DNA from: a virus
Reading direction: 5' to 3' (one strand)
Length of the DNA stretch: 64,000 nucleotides
IMG/VR virus record: IMGVR_UViG_3300022689_000130
Coordinates: 80,665-144,664 of that record
Shown here: piece by piece, positions 54,688 through 63,239 of the stretch
Numbering within the stretch: the stretch's first letter is position 1
Layout: each line of letters opens with the position of its first letter
Made by a program: the position numbers and the translations under genes
Notes under the pieces: generated by a model
What the model saw: the letters and a program-made list of their open reading frames with translations, nothing else
The model's database searches: none
Told to the model about the DNA's origin: nothing

Positions 54688-55867
54688 TACATTTTGCATA
54701 TTGCCCTGGATGCATGTTGCAACCTCGCCCGGGGGGTCTTATCGTGTATGCTGCAATTCTGATTCCAAAAACAATCAGCTTAAAATAAACGGCGAACAGC
54801 TAAAATTACATAAGCATTCACCTAGCCTGTTACATCATAGTGAAACCCTAAGGGAAATTCGTGAGCAAATGCTGGCTGGCGAACGTCCTGCAACATGCAA
54901 TCGTTGCTTTGCACAGGAAGATGCTGGAGTGCGTAGTAGCAGGCAGATCTATAACGATGTGTGGGATGATGGTGCGGAGCATGACTTGGATGATCCTGTA
55001 ACACCACGCTATCTCGATTTGCGGCTTGGTAACTTGTGCAACCTCAAATGCCGTATGTGCAATCCGTATTCAAGCAACCAGTGGGTTGAAGAATGGGAAC
55101 AGATACACGGCGAGTTTCCTGAAAACGAGCGCAAATGGTTGCAAGATATGGAATGGCCAAATTTTGCGGGCACTGACCGTCACCTGCGTGAAATGATGGA
55201 CACAGTGGAAGAGATTTACTTTACAGGTGGAGAACCCACAATTATCAAACGCCACGAACAGTTGCTTGACTACTGTATTGAAAATAAATTAGCTGGCAAT
55301 ATTCGATTGAAATACAATACCAATTTGACAAATACTCCAGTTAAATTAATTGATAAGTGGGCACACTTTAAATTCCTCAGACTGAATTGTTCAATTGATG
55401 GCGTGGGTGATTTGAATGATTATATTCGTTATCCTAGCAAATGGCGTGGCGTATGGAAAAATTATAATCAGGTTTTGAAACGAACATCTAACCGGGTGCT
55501 GGATATCCATACGACTGTTCAAGTCACTAATATTCTGCATCTGCACAAATTACTTGAGATGTTTGTCCGACCACGTGAAGAAGCAGGTGGTGTTGATGTG
55601 CCCTTTATTTTCTTTAATTTGCTCCAAAATCCAAATTACCTCAACATCAAGATTTTGCCTGAGCCCCTTAAACAACTGGCGCAAGAGAGACTTGAACCTT
55701 GGTTAGGCCATCCTGATTTGGAAACATTGCCTGGTGTGCTAGATTATATGTGGCACGAGGATTGGAGTGATTGCTGGTCAGAGTTTGTCGAGCACACACA
55801 TCAACTTGATGATATGCGCAGCCAAAACTTAATCTCTGTCGTGCCCGAGTTCGAAGGTTGGTTATGA
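54674..55867 (+). CDS. Radical SAM protein 9 (N-terminal twitch-like)
   Basis: 397 residues from the ATG at 54674; GAGG lies nine bases upstream, whereas the longer frame from 54620 would begin with an out-of-family hydrophobic stretch. N-terminal module FCILPWMHV, then VCCNSD, then CNRCF; core Cys122-126-129 (CNLKCRMC), TGGEPTI, NCSIDG. Close relative of the next radical SAM gene (56790) and of 41996. The last codons overlap the following gene by ATGA. Confidence 0.8.
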   Translation: MHRSDTFCILPWMHVATSPGGSYRVCCNSDSKNNQLKINGEQLKLHKHSPSLLHHSETLREIREQMLAGERPATCNRCFAQEDAGVRSSRQIYNDVWDDGAEHDLDDPVTPRYLDLRLGNLCNLKCRMCNPYSSNQWVEEWEQIHGEFPENERKWLQDMEWPNFAGTDRHLREMMDTVEEIYFTGGEPTIIKRHEQLLDYCIENKLAGNIRLKYNTNLTNTPVKLIDKWAHFKFLRLNCSIDGVGDLNDYIRYPSKWRGVWKNYNQVLKRTSNRVLDIHTTVQVTNILHLHKLLEMFVRPREEAGGVDVPFIFFNLLQNPNYLNIKILPEPLKQLAQERLEPWLGHPDLETLPGVLDYMWHEDWSDCWSEFVEHTHQLDDMRSQNLISVVPEFEGWL

Positions 55868-56790
55868 CGAATTTTTTAGACGATAGCAATTTGGATCGAA
55901 TTGATCCTGCTTTAGAGCAGATATTTGATCAATATTCCCTAACCTATTTTCCAAATTGGAAATTATCTGAGGTTCCTGTTCAGCGTTGTTCTGATGACAA
56001 ATATATATCAGATAACCAAGTCTTGGATTATTATCGAAACTTGCATTATGAGCTAATACGTTTTCGTGATTATCCAAATCGTGTAATCGAGGGCATGGTA
56101 GATTTTAGCTTTTGGCTTGTTACGAGCATGAGTCAAAAAGGCATACAATCGCCACTCAACATGTATCATTGGACAAATATTCATCCGGGGAAAAAGAGAT
56201 ACATCATATCAAACTATATTCAATTTGACGATATTCCTATTTTGGTTCAGCATAGGCCGAATGATGTTCAAAAAGATGGCGGAATCCCCGTCACGTCTGT
56301 TGATCAATTGATAGCACTTTATGGACACAATGTAAGCATTAAGCTGAGAAAGAAGTCTGATGAACTTCTTGTCGAATGTTCATGGCATGGAGAAACACAA
56401 AAACGTGATCGTAATGGTTATGACAATTGGTATAGGGCGGCAGCTGAAAGCGTATCTGAAGAAAACATTTTGTTGCCATACCTGCTTGAACATGGATTGA
56501 GAGTCAAAACTGATGTTAAAAGTTACAGCATAAATACCGGTGTGTTTAAAACACATGCATCTCGTGATTTAGAAGAGTCAGGGTTTTTCCTTTCAGTCCC
56601 AGCTTTGGATTATTTAAATTATGATTTATGGAAGCTTTATTTCCATTTTGATCCGCGTGTTGGAATTAAACGCTGCAAGACTACTGGTATTGAAATACAC
56701 AATGAATTTGGCGATCCAAATTGGGTTGTGGATAATTTAGACTTTAAACGAACATTAAATAGACCATGGTTGCATGATCCGGAGAAATAA
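55864..56790 (+). CDS. Unknown protein (308 aa) between radical SAM genes
   Basis: 308 residues from the ATG at 55864 (ATGA with the previous gene); a TTG at 55858 is also in frame. I recognise no family: no cysteine motif, no membrane segment. Charged and aromatic, with a central WTNIHPGKKRYIISNYI segment and a C-terminal FHFDPRVGIKRCKTTGIEIH stretch. Its TAATG overlap with the next gene makes it part of the same translated unit. A substrate-handling or structural partner is conceivable. Confidence 0.55.
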   Translation: MTNFLDDSNLDRIDPALEQIFDQYSLTYFPNWKLSEVPVQRCSDDKYISDNQVLDYYRNLHYELIRFRDYPNRVIEGMVDFSFWLVTSMSQKGIQSPLNMYHWTNIHPGKKRYIISNYIQFDDIPILVQHRPNDVQKDGGIPVTSVDQLIALYGHNVSIKLRKKSDELLVECSWHGETQKRDRNGYDNWYRAAAESVSEENILLPYLLEHGLRVKTDVKSYSINTGVFKTHASRDLEESGFFLSVPALDYLNYDLWKLYFHFDPRVGIKRCKTTGIEIHNEFGDPNWVVDNLDFKRTLNRPWLHDPEK

Positions 56791-58211
56791 TGACTAAAAA
56801 AGCACCAAGCGAAACCTTTTGTATTCTTCCTTGGATTCATTTATCAACGAGGCCGTCTGGAGAAATGCGGGTGTGCTGCACTGCGAACGCTAGCAGCGTT
56901 GGACCCACAAACGATAAAGAGCACGGCGGGCAAGTTGGCGTCCTCAAAGATGAAATGGGGCGTCCAAACAATCTTAACGTGAGTGATTTCCAAACAGCGT
57001 GGAATTCAACTTACATGCGAAATGTTCGTAAGCAAATGCTCGCAGGTGAAAAACCGCCTAGCTGTCTCAAGTGCTATAAAGAAGAAGACGCCGGACATAA
57101 TTCAAAGCGTATGTGGGAAACACGATATTGGAGCGAACGCTTTGATATTGATCAACTGGTTGAAGAAACAAATGAGGATGGATCAATTCCGCCAAAACTT
57201 CGTTACATTGATTTGCGCTTTGGAACAAAGTGTCAACTGGCATGTGTGATGTGCTCACCGCACGATTCATCAGGATGGATCAAAGAGCACACTAAAATGT
57301 TTCCGCAAGTGCAAAATGAGTCTTTGAAGGAAACAATGCAATGGCGAGATAAGGGATCTATTAACGGTAGTTCATATAACTGGCACAAAAACAATCCAGT
57401 GTTTTGGAAGCAGTTTAACGAACAAATTCCAAACATGGCACAGCTTTATTTCGCAGGCGGCGAATCATTGATCATTGAGGAACACTATGAAATACTTGAA
57501 GAAGCAATTCGTTCAGGTCATGCAAAAGACTTGGAACTTCGTTACAACTCAAATGGAGTTGAATGGCGAGAGGATTTATTTGATCTATGGCGAGAATTTA
57601 GGTTGGTGCGTTTCCATTACTCTGTAGACGATATTGGTGCACGAAATGAATACGTGCGTTACCCAAGCAAGTGGGAACGTACCGAAGAAGTATTTCACAT
57701 CTTAGACAACGAAACAAGTGACAACGTAGAAATAACAATTGCTTGCGCAGTGCAAGCACTCAACATCTATTATATTCCTGACTTCATTAAGTGGAAGCTA
57801 ACACAAGGCTTTCGTAAAATCAACATGTGGCCGTTTGGCGCGGGCGGCATCAACTATCACTTTGTATATCACCCACCACACCTCAACGTTAAAAGCTTGC
57901 CTGCATGGTTCAAAGACGAAGTAGATCGCAAATATGAGGACTTTATTCCGTGGTGGGAAGAGAACTGGGAGCTCGGTATTCCTGAATGGCATCGTGGTAA
58001 AGTAACACAAGAACAGTGGCGTGAAGCGGGCTATGGGATCAAGCGTCTACGGGGTATGGTAAATTTCATGAAGAGTGAAGATTGGTCAGTGCGTATGCCA
58101 GAGTTTCAAGAATACATCAGGCTGATTGATCGAACACGCGGCTTGGATTTTGCCACTGTGTATCCAGAGATGAAAGATATTTTGAATGAACAGAACTTAA
58201 AGAATGTTTGA
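56790..58211 (+). CDS. Radical SAM protein 10 (N-terminal twitch-like)
   Basis: 473 residues. N-terminal module FCILPWIHL, then VCCTAN, then CLKCY; core Cys148-152-155 (CQLACVMC), AGGESLI in place of GGEP, and the RFHYSVDDIG strand. The best match inside the window is the gene at 54674. The region after the core is longer. It overlaps the next gene by eight bases. Substrate unknown; the repeated use of this layout suggests several related reactions in one pathway. Confidence 0.8.
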   Translation: MTKKAPSETFCILPWIHLSTRPSGEMRVCCTANASSVGPTNDKEHGGQVGVLKDEMGRPNNLNVSDFQTAWNSTYMRNVRKQMLAGEKPPSCLKCYKEEDAGHNSKRMWETRYWSERFDIDQLVEETNEDGSIPPKLRYIDLRFGTKCQLACVMCSPHDSSGWIKEHTKMFPQVQNESLKETMQWRDKGSINGSSYNWHKNNPVFWKQFNEQIPNMAQLYFAGGESLIIEEHYEILEEAIRSGHAKDLELRYNSNGVEWREDLFDLWREFRLVRFHYSVDDIGARNEYVRYPSKWERTEEVFHILDNETSDNVEITIACAVQALNIYYIPDFIKWKLTQGFRKINMWPFGAGGINYHFVYHPPHLNVKSLPAWFKDEVDRKYEDFIPWWEENWELGIPEWHRGKVTQEQWREAGYGIKRLRGMVNFMKSEDWSVRMPEFQEYIRLIDRTRGLDFATVYPEMKDILNEQNLKNV

Positions 58212-59523
58212 ACAATTACACTGTCCAATGAGCTATGCAGTTTATAAATTCCAGCCGGAGATCGGCGACTTTTCTGCATGTTGTGATGCAACAAGCTATA
58301 AATTTGATGCCAAGTTGTTTGATGAATTAGGCGGCGATTATTTTGAGAAACACCCAAAACTAGTTGAACGAAAGCAAGCATTGTATGATAATATCAAACA
58401 TAGCGACTGCTCACAATGCTGGATAAAGGAAGAGCAAGGGCTCAATTCAATGAGAATGGAATTAGGACCCCACCAGCCTGAATTATTCAATAACAGAACA
58501 CTTGACATTAACTCTGCATACCCTAGTAGATTTGAATTGTGGATGAACTCTACTTGTAACTTAGGTTGCTTTATGTGCCACATAGGAAATTCAAATACGC
58601 TTCGAAAGATTTGGTATACAGACTTTGATTCATACGGTAACGACGGCAAAGGTTACGATGTGTATATCAATGAAAAGCAATATACAAGAGAGAATTATCA
58701 GCCTAAATATACAGAAGCAATGTTGAATTTTATTGTTAAACATATAAAGAATTTAGAGTCATATGCATTAAACATTGCGTATTTAGGAGGAGAACCAACG
58801 CTGCATCATGAAATGTATGAACATGCTGACCTATTCATTGAGGCAGGCCGAGAAGCAATTAAAGCAGGTAAAGAATTAAAAATTGAAATCACAACAAATG
58901 GCACCAGTAAAGATAAACTGAATGAGCGATTCTATCGCATGTATGAAAGGTATAAGCAAGCTGGGTGGTCCACACGTATTATGGTTAGCCAAGACGGTGC
59001 TAATGAATATGCACAAGTCAGACACGGAGCAGACTTTCAGCAAATTGCACAAAACTATGGTAATTGGTTAAAACCAGACTCGGTAGTCGATGAAGTTACT
59101 AGCTTTACAGTTGTGAGTGCAATCAATCTACCATATATTGATCAAATGGCAGACTATATCAATGACGCAGTTAGAAATAACTATAGAGGTAACAAAAAGA
59201 TAGCAATTCGTTTTAACACGCTTATTGACCCGAAATGGATGAGAGTTGAAAATTTACCCAGGCATTATGCCGAGTCTAGCATATCTCATGCAAGACGTGT
59301 ATTCACTGAATTACAAGAAGATTACCCTAATCTAAAATACAATTATTCATTGTTTGAAAATATCGCAGAAACTCTCAAAGAAACTATTCAACCAGACAAA
59401 GTAGAGAATTTTTTTGAACGCATAGATTACACTAACAGTATCTATCAAAAAACATACCCAGAATGGGACTTTTACAAGCAATTCCCATTTCTGACAGAAT
59501 ACAGAAAAGAATATGGTATTTAA
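58204..59523 (+). CDS. Radical SAM protein 11 (N-terminal twitch-like)
   Basis: 439 residues. N-terminal Cys7, Cys26/27 and Cys69/72 (CPMSYA; ACCDAT; CSQCW), core Cys118-122-125 (CNLGCFMC), YLGGEPTL and MVSQDGANEY. It is of the same general layout but less similar to the others, with Lys- and Asn-rich segments in the C-terminal half. Its codon use is somewhat more AT-rich than the gene that follows. Confidence 0.75.
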   Translation: MFEQLHCPMSYAVYKFQPEIGDFSACCDATSYKFDAKLFDELGGDYFEKHPKLVERKQALYDNIKHSDCSQCWIKEEQGLNSMRMELGPHQPELFNNRTLDINSAYPSRFELWMNSTCNLGCFMCHIGNSNTLRKIWYTDFDSYGNDGKGYDVYINEKQYTRENYQPKYTEAMLNFIVKHIKNLESYALNIAYLGGEPTLHHEMYEHADLFIEAGREAIKAGKELKIEITTNGTSKDKLNERFYRMYERYKQAGWSTRIMVSQDGANEYAQVRHGADFQQIAQNYGNWLKPDSVVDEVTSFTVVSAINLPYIDQMADYINDAVRNNYRGNKKIAIRFNTLIDPKWMRVENLPRHYAESSISHARRVFTELQEDYPNLKYNYSLFENIAETLKETIQPDKVENFFERIDYTNSIYQKTYPEWDFYKQFPFLTEYRKEYGI

Positions 59524-59526
59524 CAA

Positions 59527-60795
59527 ATGGGCCTTTGCGCAGTAGACGACAAAAACGAAAAACAATTGATGGTGATATGGGACCTTGGGCGCCGCTGCAC
59601 GTTCGCTTGCTCATACTGCCCACCACATAGAAAGAACAACTGGAGTGATACAGCTAGTTATGATGAACTGGTAAAGACTGCTGACGCACTAGAACGTTAC
59701 AGTGAAATTTACAACCGTCACCGTAACGAACCTTTCCGTGTTGCTGCTAGCTTTACCGGCGGCGAGCCTACAGTCAATCCGGCATTTTTTCGCTTCTTGG
59801 AATACTTACAAGAGAAATACCCACATTGGAAGCGAACTTTAACAACTAACGGTTTCTATTCAGATCGTAAGCTACAAACTGTGATGAAGAACACCAACTT
59901 TACCACAGTAAGTTATCATTGCGAAAGCACTGACACAAACAAAGCGCAAGTGCGCCGTAATCTTCAAACCATGCTTGATGCTGGATATGGATTCAAGATT
60001 AACATTATGTTCCACGAGCGTCCTGAATATTATCAAGAATGTATTGACCTTGCGCAATGGTGTGATGACAACGGTGTGATGTATACCCCGCGTGTTATTG
60101 GAGACCAGGGCGACATCAAGCAAGGTCTTAAAGACAAAACAGTGCACACCTATACTGAAGAGCAGGTAGCATGGATGAAGCGTTACTGGGATGCAAAGCG
60201 ATCAGGAGACACACGACCAGCTCACACCGCTAGTCAGAAGCCACGTGGAGCACAGGCCCCTGAGAGTGCAATGGCTATGGCAACCCAGCAGCCCAAGAAG
60301 GTGGTTGGTCAGAACATTGGCCGTCCGTGCTGCGGTGGCCGCCAGCTTGATCTCAAAGTTGACGATGAGTGGAGCGTGGGAAGCTTTGTGGAGAACAATA
60401 ACTTCCAGGGCTGGAGTTGTATGATCAACTGGTATTTTCTCTACATCCATCAAGAGATTGACAAGATTTGGCACCACCAGACTTGTCAGGTAAATATGGA
60501 CGGCAACGTAGGTCCTATCTGCAAAGTTAGCGAGTTTGACGAATATTGTGACCGGATAGATGCACAATTTGCCACTGGTGGCATACCTTTCATCCGTTGT
60601 CCCAAGACACATTGCGGTTGTGGTTTATGTGTGCCAAAAGCCAAGAACGACAACTTAGCGGAGTCTATCTTCCGCTATCATGCGCCAGGCGTCGAGCCAG
60701 AGTTTATGGAGCAACAGCAAAACGTAAACATGGGCGGCAGCCTCAAGGCCTTGGTATACAAATTTGATGAGGAAAACGGAAATGAAACTGTCTGA
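59527..60795 (+). CDS. Radical SAM protein 12 with long C-terminal cysteine region
   Basis: 422 residues. Core near the N-terminus, Cys24-28-31 (CTFACSYC), with TGGEPTV. The C-terminal third has many cysteines in pairs or clusters: RPCCGG, SCMINW, TCQVNMDGNVGPIC, CPKTHCGCGLC, probably one or more auxiliary clusters. A Gln/Ala/Pro-rich linker (about residues 232-265) separates the two parts. It overlaps the start of the PP-loop gene by 14 bases. Confidence 0.75.
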   Translation: MGLCAVDDKNEKQLMVIWDLGRRCTFACSYCPPHRKNNWSDTASYDELVKTADALERYSEIYNRHRNEPFRVAASFTGGEPTVNPAFFRFLEYLQEKYPHWKRTLTTNGFYSDRKLQTVMKNTNFTTVSYHCESTDTNKAQVRRNLQTMLDAGYGFKINIMFHERPEYYQECIDLAQWCDDNGVMYTPRVIGDQGDIKQGLKDKTVHTYTEEQVAWMKRYWDAKRSGDTRPAHTASQKPRGAQAPESAMAMATQQPKKVVGQNIGRPCCGGRQLDLKVDDEWSVGSFVENNNFQGWSCMINWYFLYIHQEIDKIWHHQTCQVNMDGNVGPICKVSEFDEYCDRIDAQFATGGIPFIRCPKTHCGCGLCVPKAKNDNLAESIFRYHAPGVEPEFMEQQQNVNMGGSLKALVYKFDEENGNETV

Positions 60796-61480
60796 TACTT
60801 ACGGACAAACAATTGATTTTGAAATCCCCGAGCAGCACACACGAATCGGTGTCAACTGTTCAGGTGGCGCAGATAGCGCCATTTTGCTTTATATAATAGC
60901 AGATTATCTCAAGCAGAACAATAGAACAGATGTCGAACTCAACGTGCTCAGTTGTGCAAACGATAAAAAGCATCGGTGGAACGTGCGCAAAGCAGCCGAT
61001 GTCATCAACTATACGATTGACAAACTAGATTGGAATCAATTTGGATGCCATTATGCATACTATCGTGATGTGCAAGCTGAAGAATATTTCCACGAGTTTG
61101 AAATGAAAATGTTTAAAGATGACAGAATATCATTCTTGATCAGCGGCGTGACTGCCACACCAAAAATTGATGCCGTTGTTGAAAACAGCAAGGGTGTAAT
61201 GGTTGATCTTCGTGAGCATGAAGATTGTCTTGGTAACCGCGATCCTAACAAACAGCGTCCTCTTTTGAATGTGTCTGGACATTTCTACACACCATTAACC
61301 AACGTTGATAAACGATTTGTTGCTGACATGTATGATCATTATGATGTGCGTGACATGTTCTATTTGACTCGTAGCTGTGAAGCTATTCCAGATGGCCGTT
61401 ATGATCCAGACTTTGAGCAACACCCTTGTGGTGAATGTTGGTGGTGTCTTGAACGCAAGTGGGCGTTTGGAGAGTTTTAA
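60782..61480 (+). CDS. PP-loop ATPase, QueC-like in outline
   Basis: 232 residues from ATG 60782. The PP-loop is Ser27-Gly-Gly-Ala-Asp-Ser32 (CSGGADSAILL), which activates a substrate by adenylation; a four-residue-spaced Cys set near the C-terminus, CGECWWCLERKWAFG, resembles the zinc site of 7-cyano-7-deazaguanine synthase (QueC). The other residues of the QueC family cannot be checked here, so a related N-type ATP pyrophosphatase is equally possible. It lies between radical SAM genes, and QueE (a radical SAM enzyme) normally accompanies QueC, but none of the neighbours is obviously QueE. Confidence 0.65.
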   Translation: MKLSDTYGQTIDFEIPEQHTRIGVNCSGGADSAILLYIIADYLKQNNRTDVELNVLSCANDKKHRWNVRKAADVINYTIDKLDWNQFGCHYAYYRDVQAEEYFHEFEMKMFKDDRISFLISGVTATPKIDAVVENSKGVMVDLREHEDCLGNRDPNKQRPLLNVSGHFYTPLTNVDKRFVADMYDHYDVRDMFYLTRSCEAIPDGRYDPDFEQHPCGECWWCLERKWAFGEF

Positions 61481-62698
61481 GTGACTCGCTATGTGTGCAG
61501 TAAGATGTTTACAGATGTAAACATCAAGTTCCCCTATGAAACAGTCAAAAACTGTTGTAAGAGTAATGATTATCAGCTAACTCTTGAAGAAATGCAAGAG
61601 CTAGAACAACGTGGCGAAAACATCTTCACACACAATCGCGAATATGTACGACGCAAGCGCAGCATGTTATTTGACAATCGCTTGCCAGAAAACGGCTGCG
61701 ACACCTGCATACATGCCGAACCAAACAGTTTGTTTCGTAGTTGGAACAGGTGGGGCGACTGCAAAATTGATGCTGAAGAAATTTTAAAGAAAGACAACTT
61801 TAACGTCTATGAATTTGTATTGTCCAGCGCCTGTGATCTCAAATGTGTTTATTGTGCACCTAAGGATTCAACTAGCTGGGCTAAAGAACTCGGCGTACCT
61901 ATCAACCGCGGCCGTGACGAATGGAAAGAAACCGTAATACGTCATTTTATGCAACATTTACGTGAAAAAGAATACGATCCTAAACAAACGTATTGGTTCT
62001 TTTTCAGCGGTGGTGAACCCACATATAATCCTGAAACACTACCAATGATTGAAGAGATTATCAGTATCGTCCCACATGCTACGATCGTAATCAGTACAAA
62101 TGGTAATACCAAATCCAACGTATTGGAACGTTATTTGCAGGCCGTGCGCAGCAACCAAAAAACACAATGGGTCTTTGATTGTAGTGTTGACAGCATTGGA
62201 GACCGTGCTGAAGCCATTCGCTATGGCCTAGATTGGAAACGGTTCAATTACAATCTCAAAACCATTATGCGTGAATCCAATACTCGCGTTCGAATCAGCC
62301 CAACAGTAAATTTATATGCATTACCTACAATGTTGGAATTCGTTCAGCACTTTCATGATCTATTTCTAGAAATGAATCAATCAACTCAAGGGTTGTTCAA
62401 TTTTAACATGGTTCAAGAGTCACCTCTTAGCCCGTGGAGTGCCCCGCCACATTATGCTGAACTGTTAGAACCAGCAGTTGAGTATTGTGAGCAACATAAT
62501 ATTAAATTTGGCATACATTTGCGCAGTGTGCAACGATTGATTGGTAGCAAAATAAATGCTAAAACGTGGCAACAAGTAGAATCACAATGGCAATATTTTC
62601 AACGTATGCGTCCGGAAATAGACTGGGCCAGACTATTCCCGCACGTACCAGATATAATTGAGGAATTGAAAAATGAAGATCCTGATCTCAGGCAATAG
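61481..62698 (+). CDS. Radical SAM protein 13 (N-terminal twitch-like)
   Basis: 405 residues from a GTG start directly after the previous stop. N-terminal module Cys6, Cys25/26, Cys73/76 (YVCSKMF; KNCCKSN; CDTCIH), core Cys118-122-125 (CDLKCVYC), FSGGEPTY, and DCSVDSIGD. It shows no clear C-terminal cluster. Substrate unknown. The next gene starts inside its last 26 bases. Confidence 0.8.
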   Translation: MTRYVCSKMFTDVNIKFPYETVKNCCKSNDYQLTLEEMQELEQRGENIFTHNREYVRRKRSMLFDNRLPENGCDTCIHAEPNSLFRSWNRWGDCKIDAEEILKKDNFNVYEFVLSSACDLKCVYCAPKDSTSWAKELGVPINRGRDEWKETVIRHFMQHLREKEYDPKQTYWFFFSGGEPTYNPETLPMIEEIISIVPHATIVISTNGNTKSNVLERYLQAVRSNQKTQWVFDCSVDSIGDRAEAIRYGLDWKRFNYNLKTIMRESNTRVRISPTVNLYALPTMLEFVQHFHDLFLEMNQSTQGLFNFNMVQESPLSPWSAPPHYAELLEPAVEYCEQHNIKFGIHLRSVQRLIGSKINAKTWQQVESQWQYFQRMRPEIDWARLFPHVPDIIEELKNEDPDLRQ

Positions 62699-63239
62699 TG
62701 AATACGGATTGAGCGCAGCCGTCGGCCGCAAGTTTCCAGGACAGGTTGAATTCGCCAGTCGTAGAACGGGATACGACCTAACGTCACATGATGGCAGACA
62801 AGCGTTCTCCGAGCTCTCTACGCAGGCTGATGTAGTCATTGTATGTGCAGCACTGTGGCAGTTTCAACAGACAGTGCTGCTAGACAGCGTGAGTAAGGCG
62901 TGCCGTGCAACAGGTGCGGCACCACACATTATTGTGGTAGGCAGCACAACAGACCGTGTCAAGGGCGGCAAAGCATGGCTTTACAACGCTGAGAAAAAAG
63001 CCCTACGTGACTACAGCAACACACTAGCTATAGGCGGGGTATGGGATAACAACTTGCCCAAAGTCAGTTATATAAGCTTTGGCACGTTGAGCAATAATCA
63101 AGAAAAGCATCCTGATCGACGATGTTTAGATATCGATGAGGCAGCAAAATATATTAAGTGGTTGATAGAGCAGCCAAAATGTGTTACGATAAATGAAATA
63201 AGCATCGATCCGATGCAAGGTGATATTTGGTATGAATGA
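62673..63239 (+). CDS. SDR-like oxidoreductase
   Basis: 188 residues, starting inside the previous gene with a GAGGA ribosome site. A nucleotide-binding loop GNSEYGLSAAVGR (about residues 7-19), then VVIVCAALWQ, then Ser91 in GSTTD, then Tyr104-x-x-x-Lys108 (YNAEK), the catalytic Ser-Tyr-Lys of short-chain dehydrogenases. Somewhat shorter than typical SDRs (about 250). It could oxidise or reduce a sugar or other intermediate. The stop overlaps the start of the following radical SAM gene. Confidence 0.65.
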   Translation: MKILISGNSEYGLSAAVGRKFPGQVEFASRRTGYDLTSHDGRQAFSELSTQADVVIVCAALWQFQQTVLLDSVSKACRATGAAPHIIVVGSTTDRVKGGKAWLYNAEKKALRDYSNTLAIGGVWDNNLPKVSYISFGTLSNNQEKHPDRRCLDIDEAAKYIKWLIEQPKCVTINEISIDPMQGDIWYE

